Shown: piece after piece, positions 10,401 through 22,259 of the stretch | Layout of the letters: the number at the start of each line of letters is the position of its first letter | Position numbering within the stretch: position 1 is the first letter of the stretch | DNA from: Branchiostoma lanceolatum | Lineage: Eukaryota; Chordata; Leptocardii; Amphioxiformes; Branchiostomatidae | Direction: 5' to 3' | NCBI RefSeq assembly: GCF_035083965.1 | Contig: NC_089726.1 | Location: forward strand, 19,721,501-19,785,500 | DNA length: 64,000 bases | Translations under genes and position numbers: made by a program | Notes under the pieces: generated by a model | Told to the model about the DNA's origin: nothing | The model's database searches: none | What the model saw: only the letters and a program-made list of their open reading frames with translations

Positions 10401-13400
10401 TCCTGAAAGCTAAGCCCGGACTACAGTAACTATGCAGTAATAATACAGTAAAGGCAGAGTACAGACAGTAAACTGAACCCTTACCTCATATTATGAAAGT
10501 ATTGAAACTTACAGTAAGTTTTCAGTAGTAATACTGTAAAGTCACACATGATACAGACAGTAAACTGAATCCTTACTTCATTAGGTTCCTGATAGTGTAG
10601 CCCAGACTACAGTAACTATGGGTAATGCAGTAGTAATACAGTAAAGACACATGATACAGACAGTAAACTGAATCCTTACTTTATTAGGTTCCTGATAGTG
10701 AAGCCCAGACTACCAGACTACAGTAACTATGCAGTAACAATACAGTAAAGGCACAGTACAGACAGTAAACTGAACGCTTACTTCGTTAGGTTCCTGATAG
10801 TGTGTCCCAGCTGGCACCAGGGCTGAGTCACCATGGCCACCACACCCTGTGCTGAACACTGCGGGGAAAACAAGATTTTCACAAGTTTGTCTGCAAATAA
10901 TCTGTAAACTGCCTAAAGCCATAACACACCAGTTCTGTACAGTAAGTAAAAGCGGTGTAAGACATACTCGGGTGTAGCTCTCATCAACCTGCTTGATTAA
11001 ACTTTTATCAAGGAATGTGGCACGATAATTGTGATGATGACACAATTATCATATAACTTGTCATACCAGCAGAATGTGTATATGTTAGCATGTATCTGTG
11101 TGTTGGTATGTCTGTATGTCTGTATGCAATATAAATCAGTATATCATATTTTGTCGGAATCGGAAATATTCCTTTTTTTTATATCAATCAAAGCCTGCCA
11201 TTCAAAACGTTCTAAGTGAAGAAATAAAAACAATGAAAGCATATGGACTAGTAAAAATCATACTATTCTTTCCATTGAAACCCTGTCATGGTTTTTACTA
11301 ATCATAGCTTACAAATAACAATTGTGTTTCCTTGGCCAGTTATGGTACTGAAAAAAATAGGGTCAGTAGGTTAAGTGCACGCCTTAAACTTCTGAAAAGC
11401 ATTCAAGTGTACCGTCTAAACATCTCAACTCTTTATAAGTACCTCTTGAGTGTTTGTTTATCTCTAGTTCCAGACGTACTTGTACAGTAGATGTGCTAAT
11501 GTTTCAGGCTGTCTTTCTCTTGTGGACCTCAATTCTTTTGCATATTTGTGTTTAGTTTCAACTTTGCAGGCCAGTGTTTTGAAAATTAAATTTCATAGTC
11601 TAAAACTTAGCTAACCACACACCCCTTCCCCAAATGTTTAAAAAAGAACGGGATAATCAATAATCAACAAACGTCCAAGTCTCTATTTTGCAAAATCACA
11701 TTTTTAATCATTACTTTTAAACGAATGTCATGACAATATCAACATAAAATCTTACCCCTTTCCAAAACTTCACAACAGCATGCATTGAATTCTTTATACC
11801 TCCATTGACACCTCCGGACATTTTAATTCTTTATAAGCACATTGGAATCTCTGGTATTGTGACCTCTAGCTGACTGCTATGTCCTCAAAATAAGTTCACC
11901 CATATACTAACTTACCAAGGGCACACATGTTTGAGTCCAAAAGTCCAAGGCCAGATTGAATTAGCAATCCTGTCTTCCCATTGGTCAGGGACAAGGGGTG
12001 TGTCAGAGGTGGGGTCAACAGTACATGTAGAAAGAAGTAAATTTCAAAAGCATGTCCTGCCATTGGTCAGGAAAAGGGGGCGTGTCAGAGGTGTGGGTCA
12101 AATGACAAAAGTGCTGGGTGGGCAAAATACTGTACTGTAAATTCATTTAAGTTTGCATGGTCTTTATTTCGTGCTAGGAGGAAAATGGAGTGTTCACGGG
12201 GGTTTTAACTTCGCGGCAGTGCTATAGTCACATACTACTACAGTATTGGACAAAAATGTTCGCGGTGGTTTTAAATTCACAGTGAAATGGTCGCCGCGAA
12301 AACCGCGAACATAAAACCACCGCGAAAATTTCTGCATTTACAGTATGCATTTGGTCTTCATGAAAGCAAGGACTGGCTTTGAAATCCTTGAAAAAAAGAA
12401 AAATACTTCAAGGCCACAAAAACATAATTATTTTTACTGGTGTCAACCAGCATGTATTGTTAGTGTATGCATGAACAGCAGGTAGCTAGTTTGTTTAAAA
12501 ATGGGACTGCTGAAAATTTTCAAAGTGTATTTTTGTAATCTTATAGTTAAAAGAATACTGCTAACTTATATCATTGTGACTTTTCCCCCTTTTTCTCTTC
12601 TTTTTATGTTTAGCCATAAGTATGGCTCAACATATTGTTTTCTCTCATGTTTCTTCTCCTGTCAAATCTTCAAATCGATTCATCTCTGTCATTTTTTGAC
12701 CAAATGACCTGAAATTTGGTACAGAGGTAATGTAGGCAAAAACCAATGTACGTTCTTTTCCTTTTTTTGATATTGACCTTGAAAGTGATTTTATTGAGGT
12801 TTTTAGGCTATTTTTAGCATATCTTGGCCTCCTGCGCCCTTGTATTTCAACCGAATGACCTGAAATTTGCTGTATATGTGGCTTGAACAAATATTTAAAG
12901 GACTACATTCCCATTTTTGGCATACATATATTCAAAACGATTTATTTTGGGCTTTCTTGACAATATTTGCCACTTCTGTCACTTTCAATACTACATATGA
13001 CCTACAGGTCATTGACCCCGAGTGCCTTGCACCTGGCCAAGCTTGAAGTTTGCTTACGAGGAGGAAAGACCGGACATAAACATTTAACGTGATTATCGGG
13101 AAAACACCATGTTCCCTTAAACTCAGTGGTTAAATTGCAGTTTAGGAAATTTTATAACAGAAAACAAGTTAAATCAATGATTTTGTGAATGTTTATTCTA
13201 GCATTAGTTATTCCAGATATTTTCAAACTCCAAATTCTTCAACACAACACGGGATATCGTTTCTCCTCAGACTGGCGCGACACTCCTGTCAAAATTGATT
13301 GATGATCTCTCTCTGCCGCCGACTTCATACATGATCAAAGGCGGGTGGTAGGCGGTGCCTTCCTACATGTCCTACGTACGGGCGTATGGATCGTAGAATT

Positions 13401-16400
13401 CGGCAAAAAAGGAATGATTAGGCCAGTAGAGTCAGTCCCCGGTAAGGTCAATGATTCGCCCCTTTGCGCTAGCTTGTCTGGTGGCCAAACTTCACTGACA
13501 AACTTTCTCCCTATTATCATCATGAGCTTGCGTTAGTCTGGTACTAGTGACTATTATGTGCCGGGAATGTTTATCTATCGCACGCCTTGGAAGGAAGTTC
13601 AACCATGCTAAATGGTCGGCCGTTGCGAAAATTTGGAATCCCATGCTGTTGATTTTTGTGATTGAATCTGTAAGAAAATATATTTTAATGTCGTTCATGT
13701 TTTTGGGACGGACGCCGGGACGGGGTGAATTTTTTTTATCATTTTCGTCCCGTTAGTAATGCAAATCGAATCGTGTTGCACAAGAGGCAAAACACTAAAA
13801 ACGTGGGTCTTGTGGAGTGTTTTGGAGCGGGAAAATGCCGGATATTAGCGGTGCCGAACAGTGTACATCGTCGCGCGCGGGTGACGCTCCGTCAAAACAA
13901 ATCCGCTGGTGGTCTAGCGCGGCCACCGAAAATAGGCAGAAACACACAGGAGGACTTAGCACCTTCGTTTATGAGGGCAATTGTGAAAATCTTTTGTTAC
14001 AAATTGTTCGAACATTGAAACATTTGGATAGATGGTTTGAAACTGTTCTAAATAAAGAGATTTTTGTGTAGTTACGTTCGAAATGTTTCCAACGTATGTG
14101 AAATGAGTTCAAACATGTTATAAGTTTCAATTCTAATTGTTTGAACACTTTAGAACTGTTGTGACTTAGACATTCTTTTAATCAAAATAGTTCAAACATA
14201 TTACAAATATTATATTACAACCCTCTCGGTGACTTTGAATTGACCCAAATATGTTGTTTTTGGTCATTTCCTTCGTCTCCTGTCAAATCTTCATATGTAT
14301 ACTATGGAAAACTTCATTCTTCCCTGGGGCTGATCTTTTTTAATTCAATTTTGAACTGGGTTGATTATGCGCAAGAGTGTAATTTTCAGCGGATATTTTT
14401 CGACTGGTTTACATGGAAATGGCACGGAATATCCCATTCTTGCAAGGGGAGGATTCTTTAATTATTTCTTTCAATTTTGAGCTGGAATGATTATGAAAAA
14501 GTCCATTCTTTAGCAGAAGTGTTAATCAATTAGTGGATATGGTTGTGGACTGGTCCATATTGTGTTGAGGTGCTACTGGAAGACTCAGTTTTGGACTGGG
14601 GTGATTCATTTTTTTAGTGCAAGTGTTTTAGAATGGTCCATTGTTATTTGGGGAGAGTCCATTTTTTGCATGGCGAGGAGTATGGCTAAACATGCTGTAT
14701 TTGCTCGCAAATGTTGCCTTTCTAGTTGAGACTGTGGTTTCAAACTCCTGTAACAGTGGGGATCAACCTCCACTAAATGTCCAGTCTAACCGGTCCGGAC
14801 CTTTTAGCCTAGTAGTTAGCGCGTTGAATTCCCAAGCCGTGTGGATTGGGATCGGCGCGAGTTTGAATCCCAGGGGCGGCGTAATCGCCACTTTCGTGCT
14901 TTTACAGTGGTTCCCACGCCGGCCTAGCCTGACGAATTGCGCTCCTAGTGTCCAGCCGGGTTCCGTGACCGCCTTTAACCCTTGGGTGGGGCTCAGTAAC
15001 CTCCAGCTGAGAGCTTGTGTAAATACAGGCTACATGCCGGCCCTGTAACGGCAAAGAGTGCTACACAGGGATGTCGTACTCGGCGACTCGCAAGACGAGT
15101 CTTGACAGAAAAGGGGTAGTAGTGTAACAGTGGGGATCAACCTCCACTAACTGACCAGTCTAACTGGTCCGGACCTTTTAGCCTAGTGGTTAGTGTGTTG
15201 AATTCCCAAGCCGTGTGGATTGGGATCGGTGTGAGTTCCAATCCCGGGAGCGGCGTACTCGCCCCTTTGGCTTTTTACACTCCAATGCACAAACTGTAGA
15301 CAGAGGAACTAGGTTACCAGGTCATGCAGTGGGGTCACTGACCTTTTGTTTTTCTATCTTATCTAATTATACCTGGGGGTCCTTGGGCAAACATATAGCT
15401 GACATGGCTGGAATGTGTACCCAGGGGTCAGTCTTTCTTTCCTTTGTCACGTTGTGGTTTCTTATCTAACCTGTTCAAGGACATTGACTGTTCCAACAAC
15501 TGGATGTTGGGACTTTTGATCTTTGGATGGAAGCTGGATAAGAAAGGCTCTTTGTATTAGGGATAGACCACAAAATACGGGTGGAGAACAATGGTATTGT
15601 GTGACAAAAAATGTAACTTTGGGGAAAATACATATGACATTTCGACTTCATGCTAGCAAAGATAGTTGAAAGGCCACAGATGTGGCTATTCTGATTGAAT
15701 TTAACAAGAGTGTTGTAGGACAAAAATGGAAAATGCAGCAAAAAAAAACACCCCATGAAAAACACTGCAATGATTTGTTCCCAAATGATCCTCCCAAGGC
15801 AGCCAGTTCAAACTGGTCTAGACTGGTATTAAACTGGTTTGGGGCTGTTGCCTGTGTCACCGTTTCAATAAAGGTTTACAAAACTACTCACAGCTGGATA
15901 GAAAATAGTGCTGAAACAAATGAAATGTAATGTGTCTCGGCAATTTAGCCTCATAGCTGCTAATGAGATCATTGAACAATAAACCAGTCTTATAATCGCT
16001 TGAACCCCCACTGTTACAGTTCCATTTCGTTCCATTTCGTTCCATTCTGTTCCATTTAGTACTTTCTGGGGACCCCTCGAAATTTGACGTCAGAGGTGTT
16101 GATAATGTGTGTGCATCACGTTTGGTACTAGTAGTGTTTGAGAAATGTGATTTCAGTGATGGTTTCTTTCTTGCTAAAGAGGAAAGTAGCAAGAAACGAG
16201 GTCTGGAACTAATCTAAAAAATCAAACAGGGATACCTGATATATTTTACCAAGAATCATCTGATACCTCATGCGGTGACCTCAAAAAACCTGCGCCAAGC
16301 ATGGCGACTTTCTGAAATTTGTCCAAAAGCATCTATTAAAACGCACGCTTCTGGAATAGACAACAAAATGTTTAACGTACCGACGTGGACGAAATCGTTG

Positions 16401-16612
16401 TCGTCCAAAACGTCCACGATGGAATCATCGGAGTCTAGCAGGCCGTCGCCTCGGGCCCTCCTGACTTGGAACCCGGGCGATTTTCCCGCCAGTTCGGACC
16501 GCGCCTTTCGGTACCGCCGCATGGTCTCTTCGGCCAGCCAGCCGATCGTCTGCGAGCCGTCCTTACAGGGAACCGTGAAGGTCTCGTTGAGGATCTTAAC
16601 CGTGATCTTCAT
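4487..16612 (-). CDS. HAL: Histidine ammonia-lyase, N-terminal 276 codons (3' part not in window)
   Basis: HAL removes ammonia from L-histidine to give trans-urocanate, the first step of histidine breakdown in the cytosol. Exons, 5' to 3': 16381-16612, 10782-10858, 9982-10056, 9200-9272, 8524-8590, 8130-8167, 7810-7888, 5203-5249, 4487-4626. All joints are GT-AG and codon phases add up to 828 nt. Seen: an N-terminal [19 protein letters not shown] ubiquitin-like stretch typical of vertebrate [17 protein letters not shown], the substrate-side [26 protein letters not shown], and [16 protein letters not shown], whose Ala244-Ser245-Gly246 cyclise into the electrophilic MIO group (human 253-255). 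The last visible exon ends at GWGEAKD with a GT donor. About 370 residues of a usual ~650-residue enzyme are missing; they are probably beyond base 1, with the RING-NHL gene lying in that intron. The first intron is 5.5 kb and repeat-filled. Confidence 0.93.
5371..7229 (-). mobile_element. Degenerate piggyBac-like transposon in a HAL intron
   Basis: The element is bounded by TTAA on both sides (5371-5374 and 7226-7229) and its ends are inverted repeats beginning TTAACCCCCTT (right end read on the minus strand: CTTAACCCCCTTAACCCGGG). TTAA target duplication and terminal CCC are hallmarks of piggyBac elements. Inside, on the minus strand, a short acidic serine-rich protein start is encoded (see 6102-6980). 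The left part contains a diverged direct duplication (about 5380-5745 and 5770-6115, sharing for example GACTAGGAAAACTATATATTGCT). No DDD transposase core is present, so the copy is non-autonomous. Family assignment rests on ends and the acidic N terminus only. Confidence 0.55.
6102..6980 (-). pseudogene. Putative piggyBac-like transposase N-terminal remnant (2 exons)
   Basis: Exon 1 at 6893-6980 starts with ATG and encodes an acidic stretch beginning [12 protein letters not shown], ending in a GT donor. Exon 2 begins at 6274 after a TAG acceptor, continues in phase ([15 protein letters not shown] then [10 protein letters not shown]) and runs to a stop at 6102. Acidic, Ser/Asp/Glu-rich N termini precede the catalytic core in many piggyBac-family transposases. 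The rest of such a protein is absent, so I call it a remnant. It could instead be an unrelated small acidic protein exonised from a repeat. Confidence 0.4.
9571..9781. repeat. Family A palindromic MITE, copy 1
   Basis: About 210 bp with inverted ends CTGTAAATGCAGAAATG / CATTTACAGTA and long internal self-complementarity built from GCGGTGGTTTTA and TAAAACCACCGCGAAC motifs. No coding capacity. Other full copies are at 12134-12345, 25995-26216, 37980-38193, 48655-48866, 49740-49963, 50960-51145 and 59413-59620; decayed copies lie near 22740-22918, 24401-24500, 40868-41078 and 44330-44493. Confidence 0.8.
10317..10812 (-). repeat. Tandem array spanning the HAL exon 2 splice donor
   Basis: About five units of 92-103 bp. 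The true exon 2 donor is at 10781; copies of the exon tail (minus strand CACTATCAGGAACCTAA) plus a GTAAG donor recur with donor G at about 10679, 10576, 10484 and 10390. The intronic part of each unit shares GATACAGACAGTAAACTGAA. The array begins in the last ~30 nt of the exon and extends only into the downstream intron. Confidence 0.85.
12134..12345. repeat. Family A palindromic MITE, copy 2
   Basis: Ends ACTGTAAATTCATTTAAG / TTTCTGCATTTACAGTA, with the internal CGCGGTGG/CCACCGCG inverted motifs of family A. It lies in HAL intron 1. The remaining unique sequence of that intron (10859-16380), apart from the S3 SINEs near 15 kb, shows nothing I can name. Confidence 0.8.
14785..15320 (+). repeat. 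Two tandem tRNA-derived SINEs, family S3
   Basis: Two copies in direct orientation (heads near 14805 and 15172) share GTAACAGTGGGGATCAACC, GGTCCGGACCTTTTAGCCTAG, and a tRNA-like head with A-box (TAGCCTAGTRGTTAGYG) and B-box-like GAGTTTGAATCCC. Inverted relatives lie at 33535-33680 and 33775-33950 just outside the ZXD gene. Confidence 0.7.
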
Positions 16613-17271
16613 CGTTTAAGAAGAAATCGCGGCGAGTCTTACACACTGTAATGGTTTGAAAGTATCTGTCCTTGGCCTGAATTTGATTATCTGACGTGGT
16701 CCCCTTTCCAGACGGAAATAAATCGCAATGTCTCGCAAACTTGACCTCTACCACAACCGATCGATCATCTGAACTTAAAAAAAGCAGCCTTCCTAACAGC
16801 ATCCACCTATAAGTACCAAAGCTCTCGAAAATCGATGGCAAACAAAACACTTTGCCACCTAGAAGAAAGACACCTGAACACGTCGACTTGTTTATCTGCT
16901 GCGTGTGGGCGCGAACCTCGTGACCAATCACATGCGTCATTCGTGACACACCCACATACCTGTTTATCAAACGAGTCCATTCAATAATGGGAGGCTACCT
17001 CAACTTATTTTCTTAAACTTTTATTTAAGTTCTATTTTTGACAAAACATCATGAAATCATTATAGCATCACCTTAAAAAAAATACAGATTAAACTTAATA
17101 TATTGCCTTAAGATTGTTAGAACAGACGGAAAACTGAAAAGACTAATGTTTTCATAATCCCTCTAATAAGTGGTCGGTTCCAGGCAAATACGTCACAGAG
17201 CTCCAATTGATCTGTAATTTTTAAACATTTCGCAAGGAGGCGCTTCTACACATTACTCACTCACCACCATC
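16613..17271. promoter_or_regulatory. Shared HAL/TOMM6 head-to-head promoter region
   Basis: Only 659 bp separate the HAL start codon (minus strand) from the TOMM6 start codon (plus strand), so both 5' UTRs and promoters must lie here. The region contains no family A-I repeat. I see no canonical TATA box placed well for either gene. Bidirectional action is inferred from geometry. Confidence 0.6.
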
Positions 17272-18557
17272 ATGGCTGCCGTAAGAAATGTCATCGATGC
17301 CATCAAAGATTTATACAAGGATCCCTTCAAACGGTAAATTTTCTGCACTTCTCTTGCTATGTAGAATTAAGTTTGAAGCATTCCTTAGTGTTTGAGCTGA
17401 AGAAACTGTCCAAATCTACGCGAAGATCCGTTATTTTTGAGTTCCCACGTGGTGATATTGTGCCATGCCGGTTTTTGGCCAGGGTCATAGAGCTAAGGGG
17501 GAGGGGGGCGATTATTTTGTATCGTCAAAATCGTGACCGTTCCAAAATGCTTAACCCTTACATGAGCATAGGTCACTGCTATTGAGCCATCTTCAAGCTA
17601 ACTACACGTGTTTATGATGGTTAGAAATCTTTAGAAACGCAGAATATTGATTTGGACATGAAGGTGGGAGGGGGGCATTTGGGCTGCTTCAAAAAAATTG
17701 TGAAGGGGGGGGGGGGAAAGGTACAAAATCAGGTTTTGTCCCTACCCTAGTTCCAATCAATAAATTGGTCAAACCCTCCCTAGATCCTGGTCAAAAATTG
17801 CTCAACTCTCCGAAGTTCCTCATCCAAAATTGCCCCAAAAACTACTGCACTAATCTGTATCAACGCAATACAAGACATATTTGCAGTAGGATGAGTTAGG
17901 TGAGAGGTCACCACATACATGTACATCAAACATGTGAATTAGGGGTGGGTACCGGTACAAAACCGGTATTTTCTTATGGACCAGTCCCAAAAAAAACGGT
18001 CCAGAAAAAATCAGTGGACCGCCCTATGGACCGATTAGAAAATTCACAGTACCAGGCTACCAGCAGGCGGTCACACATTACCGGTCTAATACAACATAAG
18101 CAGATTTAACAAGTCGTGGTTTCCTTTTACGAAGACGTTAGCTGTTAATCATATGTAGATGTGTCAACAGACGGCGAGTGCACATTATGTGCACCGAGAA
18201 TAATCACATTTATTCTAATATACAATTTGAACATAATTTGTAGGACTCACAGAGACCTTTACTTGTGTCTCGCGCTCCAAAATATGATGTACTGCGACGC
18301 TACTTTAATCAGGTACAGGTACAGGTCCGGACCTGGACCTGATCCTCTGGACCTGGACCTGGACCGGACCTGAATTTTCTGTACCGGTACCCACCCCTAC
18401 TGTTAATATCTCTTGATTTACGTTATACGTCTTTTTGTTCTACCGATGCAGGTCGTTGATCATGAACTTGAGCCTGTTCGTGGCGGGGGTGTGGGCGGCG
18501 AGGAACCTGAGTGACTTTGACCCCATGGCACCTCCACAGCCAGCTGTGACATCATAG
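17272..18557 (+). CDS. TOMM6: TOMM6, small subunit of the mitochondrial outer-membrane TOM complex
   Basis: Two coding exons, 17272-17333 and 18452-18557, joined GT-AG to give 55 residues. The protein begins MAAVRNVIDAIKDLYKDPFK; after the joint it reads RSLIMNLSLFVAGVWAARNL and then SDFDPMAPP. The second half matches vertebrate TOMM6 (FRRNLILNLGLFAAGVW...ARNLSD...DLMAP) including the single hydrophobic segment at about residues 23-37, which anchors the protein in the outer membrane. Tom6 stabilises the TOM40 import pore. The protein is shorter at its N terminus than human TOMM6 (74 aa). A candidate polyadenylation signal AATAAA lies at 19192-19197, and a YAG acceptor near 19062 could give a spliced 3' UTR. 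The single intron carries a family C element. Confidence 0.93.
17941..18398. mobile_element. Family C TIR element in the TOMM6 intron
   Basis: Terminal inverted repeats AGGGGTGGGTACCGGTAC and GTACCGGTACCCACCCCT are perfect over 18 bp. The interior contains many GGTCCGGACC-type palindromic blocks near 18310-18370. No transposase; a non-autonomous DNA element is inferred. Confidence 0.75.
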
Positions 18558-19198
18558 CCATAGACAGGACCATAATGGCGTCATAGTTAGCACTTTTAAA
18601 GGTTTGTAGTTTAGTTTTTCAAAAAGCAAATGGTTTGATTTTTCAGCTAACAAGCTTATCATTGTCTTCCATCCCACCGCTATCTTCTGCATTGTACATT
18701 GTACCTGAATGCCAGGCTAATACAAGAAAAAGTGAAATATTCATTGCCTCTTACAACGTACATTCATCGATAAGTCATACAAATTTCTAGGAAAAAAAGC
18801 AATATCATTAAACTTCCTAAAATATGCCATACAAACTTTCTGAAAAAAGCAATACAAGCTTCTTAAGAAAAGTCATACAAACTTCCTGATAAAGCCTTGC
18901 AAACTTCCTAAAAAATGTTATTCTTCGTGAAGCCCTTTCTGCTCAACAATGTTTTTTAAGTAATACTGTAACATTATCTGCACCAAACTGACTTAACTCT
19001 ATGTAGTCTTATAACAGGGCATACAACAACTGTACTAATATGATGTCATCTGTCATTTCAGGCAAATAATTTTCAAAAAGGAACCAGTGACAGAAGAAGG
19101 AAAGGAGAACGCAGCAAACCGAGATGGACAAGTTGAAGAACAAGAGCTGAAATGGACGATGTTCTTCCTCTGGAGTCATCTGTGCTTGAAAAATAAAA

Positions 19199-19541
19199 CT
19201 GATTCTGTTACCATCTCTATGAAGCAAGATTTCATGTACTTTTGGTTTAGTTTATAGTGACATGTTGAGGAACAGTTGCACCCCATGTGTGAATAATCAA
19301 ATTACCTCTGACAGCCAATCAAATGTCTCTGATTCTGTTAACATCTCTATGAAGCAAGATGTACTTTTGGTATAGTTCATATATTGACATGTTAAGGAAC
19401 AGTTGCACCCCTAGTCTGAATAATTGAATTTTCTTTGACAGCCAATCAAATGTCTCTACTTAATAGTGACATGTTAAGGAACAGTTGCACCCCATTTTCT
19501 GAATAATTAAATTACCTTTGACAGCCAATCAAATGTCTCTG
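19199..19541. repeat. Three-unit tandem repeat at the TOMM6 3' end
   Basis: Two units of about 130 bp and one partial unit share CTGATTCTGTTA, ACATGTT(A/G)AGGAACAGTTGCACC and GACAGCCAATCAAATGTCTCT. The array starts 2 bp after the candidate AATAAA of TOMM6, so the cleavage region is duplicated. Confidence 0.8.
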
Positions 19542-20670
19542 ATGTTTCTAGACTTCTTTGGACAAGACATGTACTATCTTATTTTGATCTGGCAAAATGT
19601 CGTCCCCACTCAGTTATAACTTAATGTTGTATCTAGATGGATCAGTTTTATGTTCAAGTTTCAAAGATATCAGTCCAAAAATAGATACAATAGCGACTTG
19701 AGAGCAAAAGCGCGCACATTTACCCAACAAGATTGTTGCTGAACTTCCCACATTGATGTGTAACTATCATATTCTAATGACAACGTTATCATTCCAAGGT
19801 TACAATACAATAAAAAAGTTGATGAGTTGAGCTTGTTTCTAGTTATTATCTCCCAGACTCCGGGAAAGGAGTTACTGTTTTTGGTTGCGGTCCTATGTTC
19901 ACTATTCTACTCAAGATCCTTTTAATGGATTTGTTTGCATTCTGGTACAAGTAATTATGGGGAGTTATTGAGGTCCTGAAGAAACATGGAGGTTTTAGGC
20001 CCCCTAGCAGTATTTTCAGGTCCTGCAGCATGACAAATCACACCACCTTCATAGAAGTAGAGGTATAGCAGATCAACCATCCCCGAGGAATGAATCCTTT
20101 TGGGAGGGAGATAGCTGTGATTGATTAAAGGTCACAGAATACCGTTTTTATCTATGATGCGGGTACAGAAAGTAGTGCGGCCCAAACTCTTGAAGACCGG
20201 GTAGAAAGTCGCATGTGAGGGGCATCCATGTGTAAACTGTGCTGTGTGGTGTAGGAATATGTCGGCTTTTAGACGTAGGATTTGGATTGTGGGCCTTTTC
20301 TGCTTTGTGTATAAATGCGTCATCTTGTGCAACCGCCTCACGGGGTCAGTGGCCTGCAGTTCAGTGACCTTTCGCAGAGGGCTGTTTCAAAGTGGGCGTG
20401 AGGAGCCGATACGCCGACAGGATTTTGTTGTTTTTTCTAGTTATTTGTAGGTTGTACCCTAAACTTAAACATATTTGTTTTTCGTATTTCTGAAGTGCAC
20501 CGCGCTGTAATTTATACCGCATCGAAGCTAGTCACCTTGCAGACCTTAACTATAGAAATCCCCATAGGCCGAAAACTGTGTTCTGCTACCTTAAGGGGAG
20601 CATCCCTGATATCTGCTATGGCTAGGGCTAGCCAGCTATAGCATGAGGGAATTCACAAAATCTCTTGATT

Positions 20671-21008
20671 AGAGCTGTGTACCTGAACAAATTTCAAATA
20701 CAGTACACAGGTTGAGGTACAGGTCCAGACCTGAACTACTAACGTTGAAATAATGATCAACTATGACTCGAGTATGAGGTATTTTTTTAAAGAAAACAGA
20801 GATGAAAATTTGGCTCAGACCTTATTAAAGTTTATTCTGTGCAACAGGAGTCTTCAGTGCACTGTGACTGTAATGTCATTGTGATTTTATCTGTCAAAGT
20901 TGCCATCCCGACCTATCATCCTTGAACTAACTAGTACCAGTATAGTACACTAGGGTTCAGGTATTTTGGACCTGTACCTAATTGATTGTACCGGTACTGT
21001 ACAGCTCT
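20671..21008. mobile_element. Family C element, copy 2
   Basis: Ends AGAGCTGTGTACCTGAAC and TACTGTACAGCTCT are inverted. Subterminal GGTACAGGTCCAGACCTGAAC forms an internal palindrome. It closely resembles the copy at 27219-27615. Confidence 0.7.
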
Positions 21009-21064
21009 ACTCTTGATAGTCCAGAGGTATGAGGACCTAGACTGTTTGAACTTTGTTGATTACA

Positions 21065-21537
21065 TTAAAGGCACTTTCAGAGCATTTTATGAGTCTTGAA
21101 ACTTGAATAAAAAAAACAATTTCTAGTCATTCCTACACATAGTAAGTTTCAATAACACTTTACCATTACATATCGACATTTAAGGAGCAAAGATACGATG
21201 TCATGTAGTGAGAACTGATACAAAAATCCAAGCCCTAATAGACTGATCCTGACTGTCCATCACAATTAGCGGTTCGACCAATGAGAGAGTGACTGCATGT
21301 TCGTCAAATATTTGCATCTTTATGTTTTCATTTTGCATTTCTACGTTTTGATGGAGGTGGGCGGGGCTATGGTATCGGTCTATTTACACTAGGCTCGTGA
21401 AACTAAAAGATCATCATGTAGCTTTTTTTGTGACGCTTTTGAGCACTTTTGATAAGAAATCCGCACGCAAATGTGGTAAACAGCAACTAGAATATTACTA
21501 GTTTTCAAGCCTCATAAAATGCTCTGGGTGCCTGTAA
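21065..21537. mobile_element. TIR element E
   Basis: Terminal inverted repeats read AAAGGCACTTTCAGAGCATTTTATGAG at the left (given in part: AGAGCATTTTATGAG) and CTCATAAAATGCTCTGGGTGCC at the right (CTCATAAAATGCTCT). The interior has weak similarity to family D (CGTGAAACTAAAAGATCATCAT). No open reading frame of note. Confidence 0.7.
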
Positions 21538-21994
21538 GCAAGTCTATCCTGTGAAACTGCTGTTTTTGAATTTCAAGACACAAGAGTTTTATTATACTGT
21601 CTCTCATAATCTGTGTTAACTCAGTAAATGATACAGATTTCACTACCTTTAAATATGTTTTGAGGTACGTGTTTTGTTAACTCTCTTAAATCACTGATTG
21701 AAGAATATTCTAGTATTCCTTAAAACACATATTCAAGTTAAGTATGTGTCATAGCAAAAAGAAGCAAACAATGCATCGATAGTCTGAAGCACTTTATTCT
21801 TAAGTTCATATTTTACAACGCCAAGTACGATTTTACTCCTTAAATGCAACTGATGGCTATGTGAAAATATCTATATCCAGAACTTTACTGGATTTTTTTT
21901 AGTTTTTAAATCCATTCATTGTTAGATCATAACAACAATACCAACATTTAGAATACAAGTGTACATATATTTCTTGGTCAATCCATTGAGAGTT

Positions 21995-22240
21995 AAGCCC
22001 CCCTCTCACTGGCCCGCGGAAGGCTGGCGGCGTCGCTGCGTCCTAAACTGTATTTGTGTTACCCTTGACTTTATAATGGGAATATCATTCAAAACGTACA
22101 AATATGACCAAAAAGACAACAAAACACACAAAGCTTAAAAAGATTCGTTTTTTGGCGATGAAACTCGTTGAGTGTTTTGTCAATTCGATTGGCCGCAGCA
22201 ACGACGCCAGCGTGCCGCGGGTCCAGTGAGAGGGGGCTTT
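21995..22240. mobile_element. Short TIR element F next to the ZXD stop codon
   Basis: Inverted ends AAGCCCCCCTCTCACTGG and CCAGTGAGAGGGGGCTTT, with a second inverted block (GGCGGCGTCGCTGCG / CGCAGCAACGACGCC-like). It ends 20 bp from the ZXD stop codon and so would lie in the ZXD 3' UTR. Confidence 0.8.
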
Positions 22241-22259
22241 AGGTGTTGTGATAATAATG

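Larger units (their letters stand above)
18558..22259. other. TOMM6-ZXD convergent intergenic interval
   Basis: It holds the TOMM6 3' UTR, a three-unit tandem repeat, a family C element, element E and element F. Between these (for example 19560-20670 and 21540-21990) the sequence is unique and AT-rich with no supportable gene. Possible AATAAA signals for the ZXD gene (minus strand) are TTTATT at 21793-21798 and around 21588. Confidence 0.6.

Noticed and set aside
14641..15048. 135-codon open frame on the plus strand
   Set aside because: It runs through an S3 tRNA-derived SINE; its translation reflects repeat sequence, not a gene.
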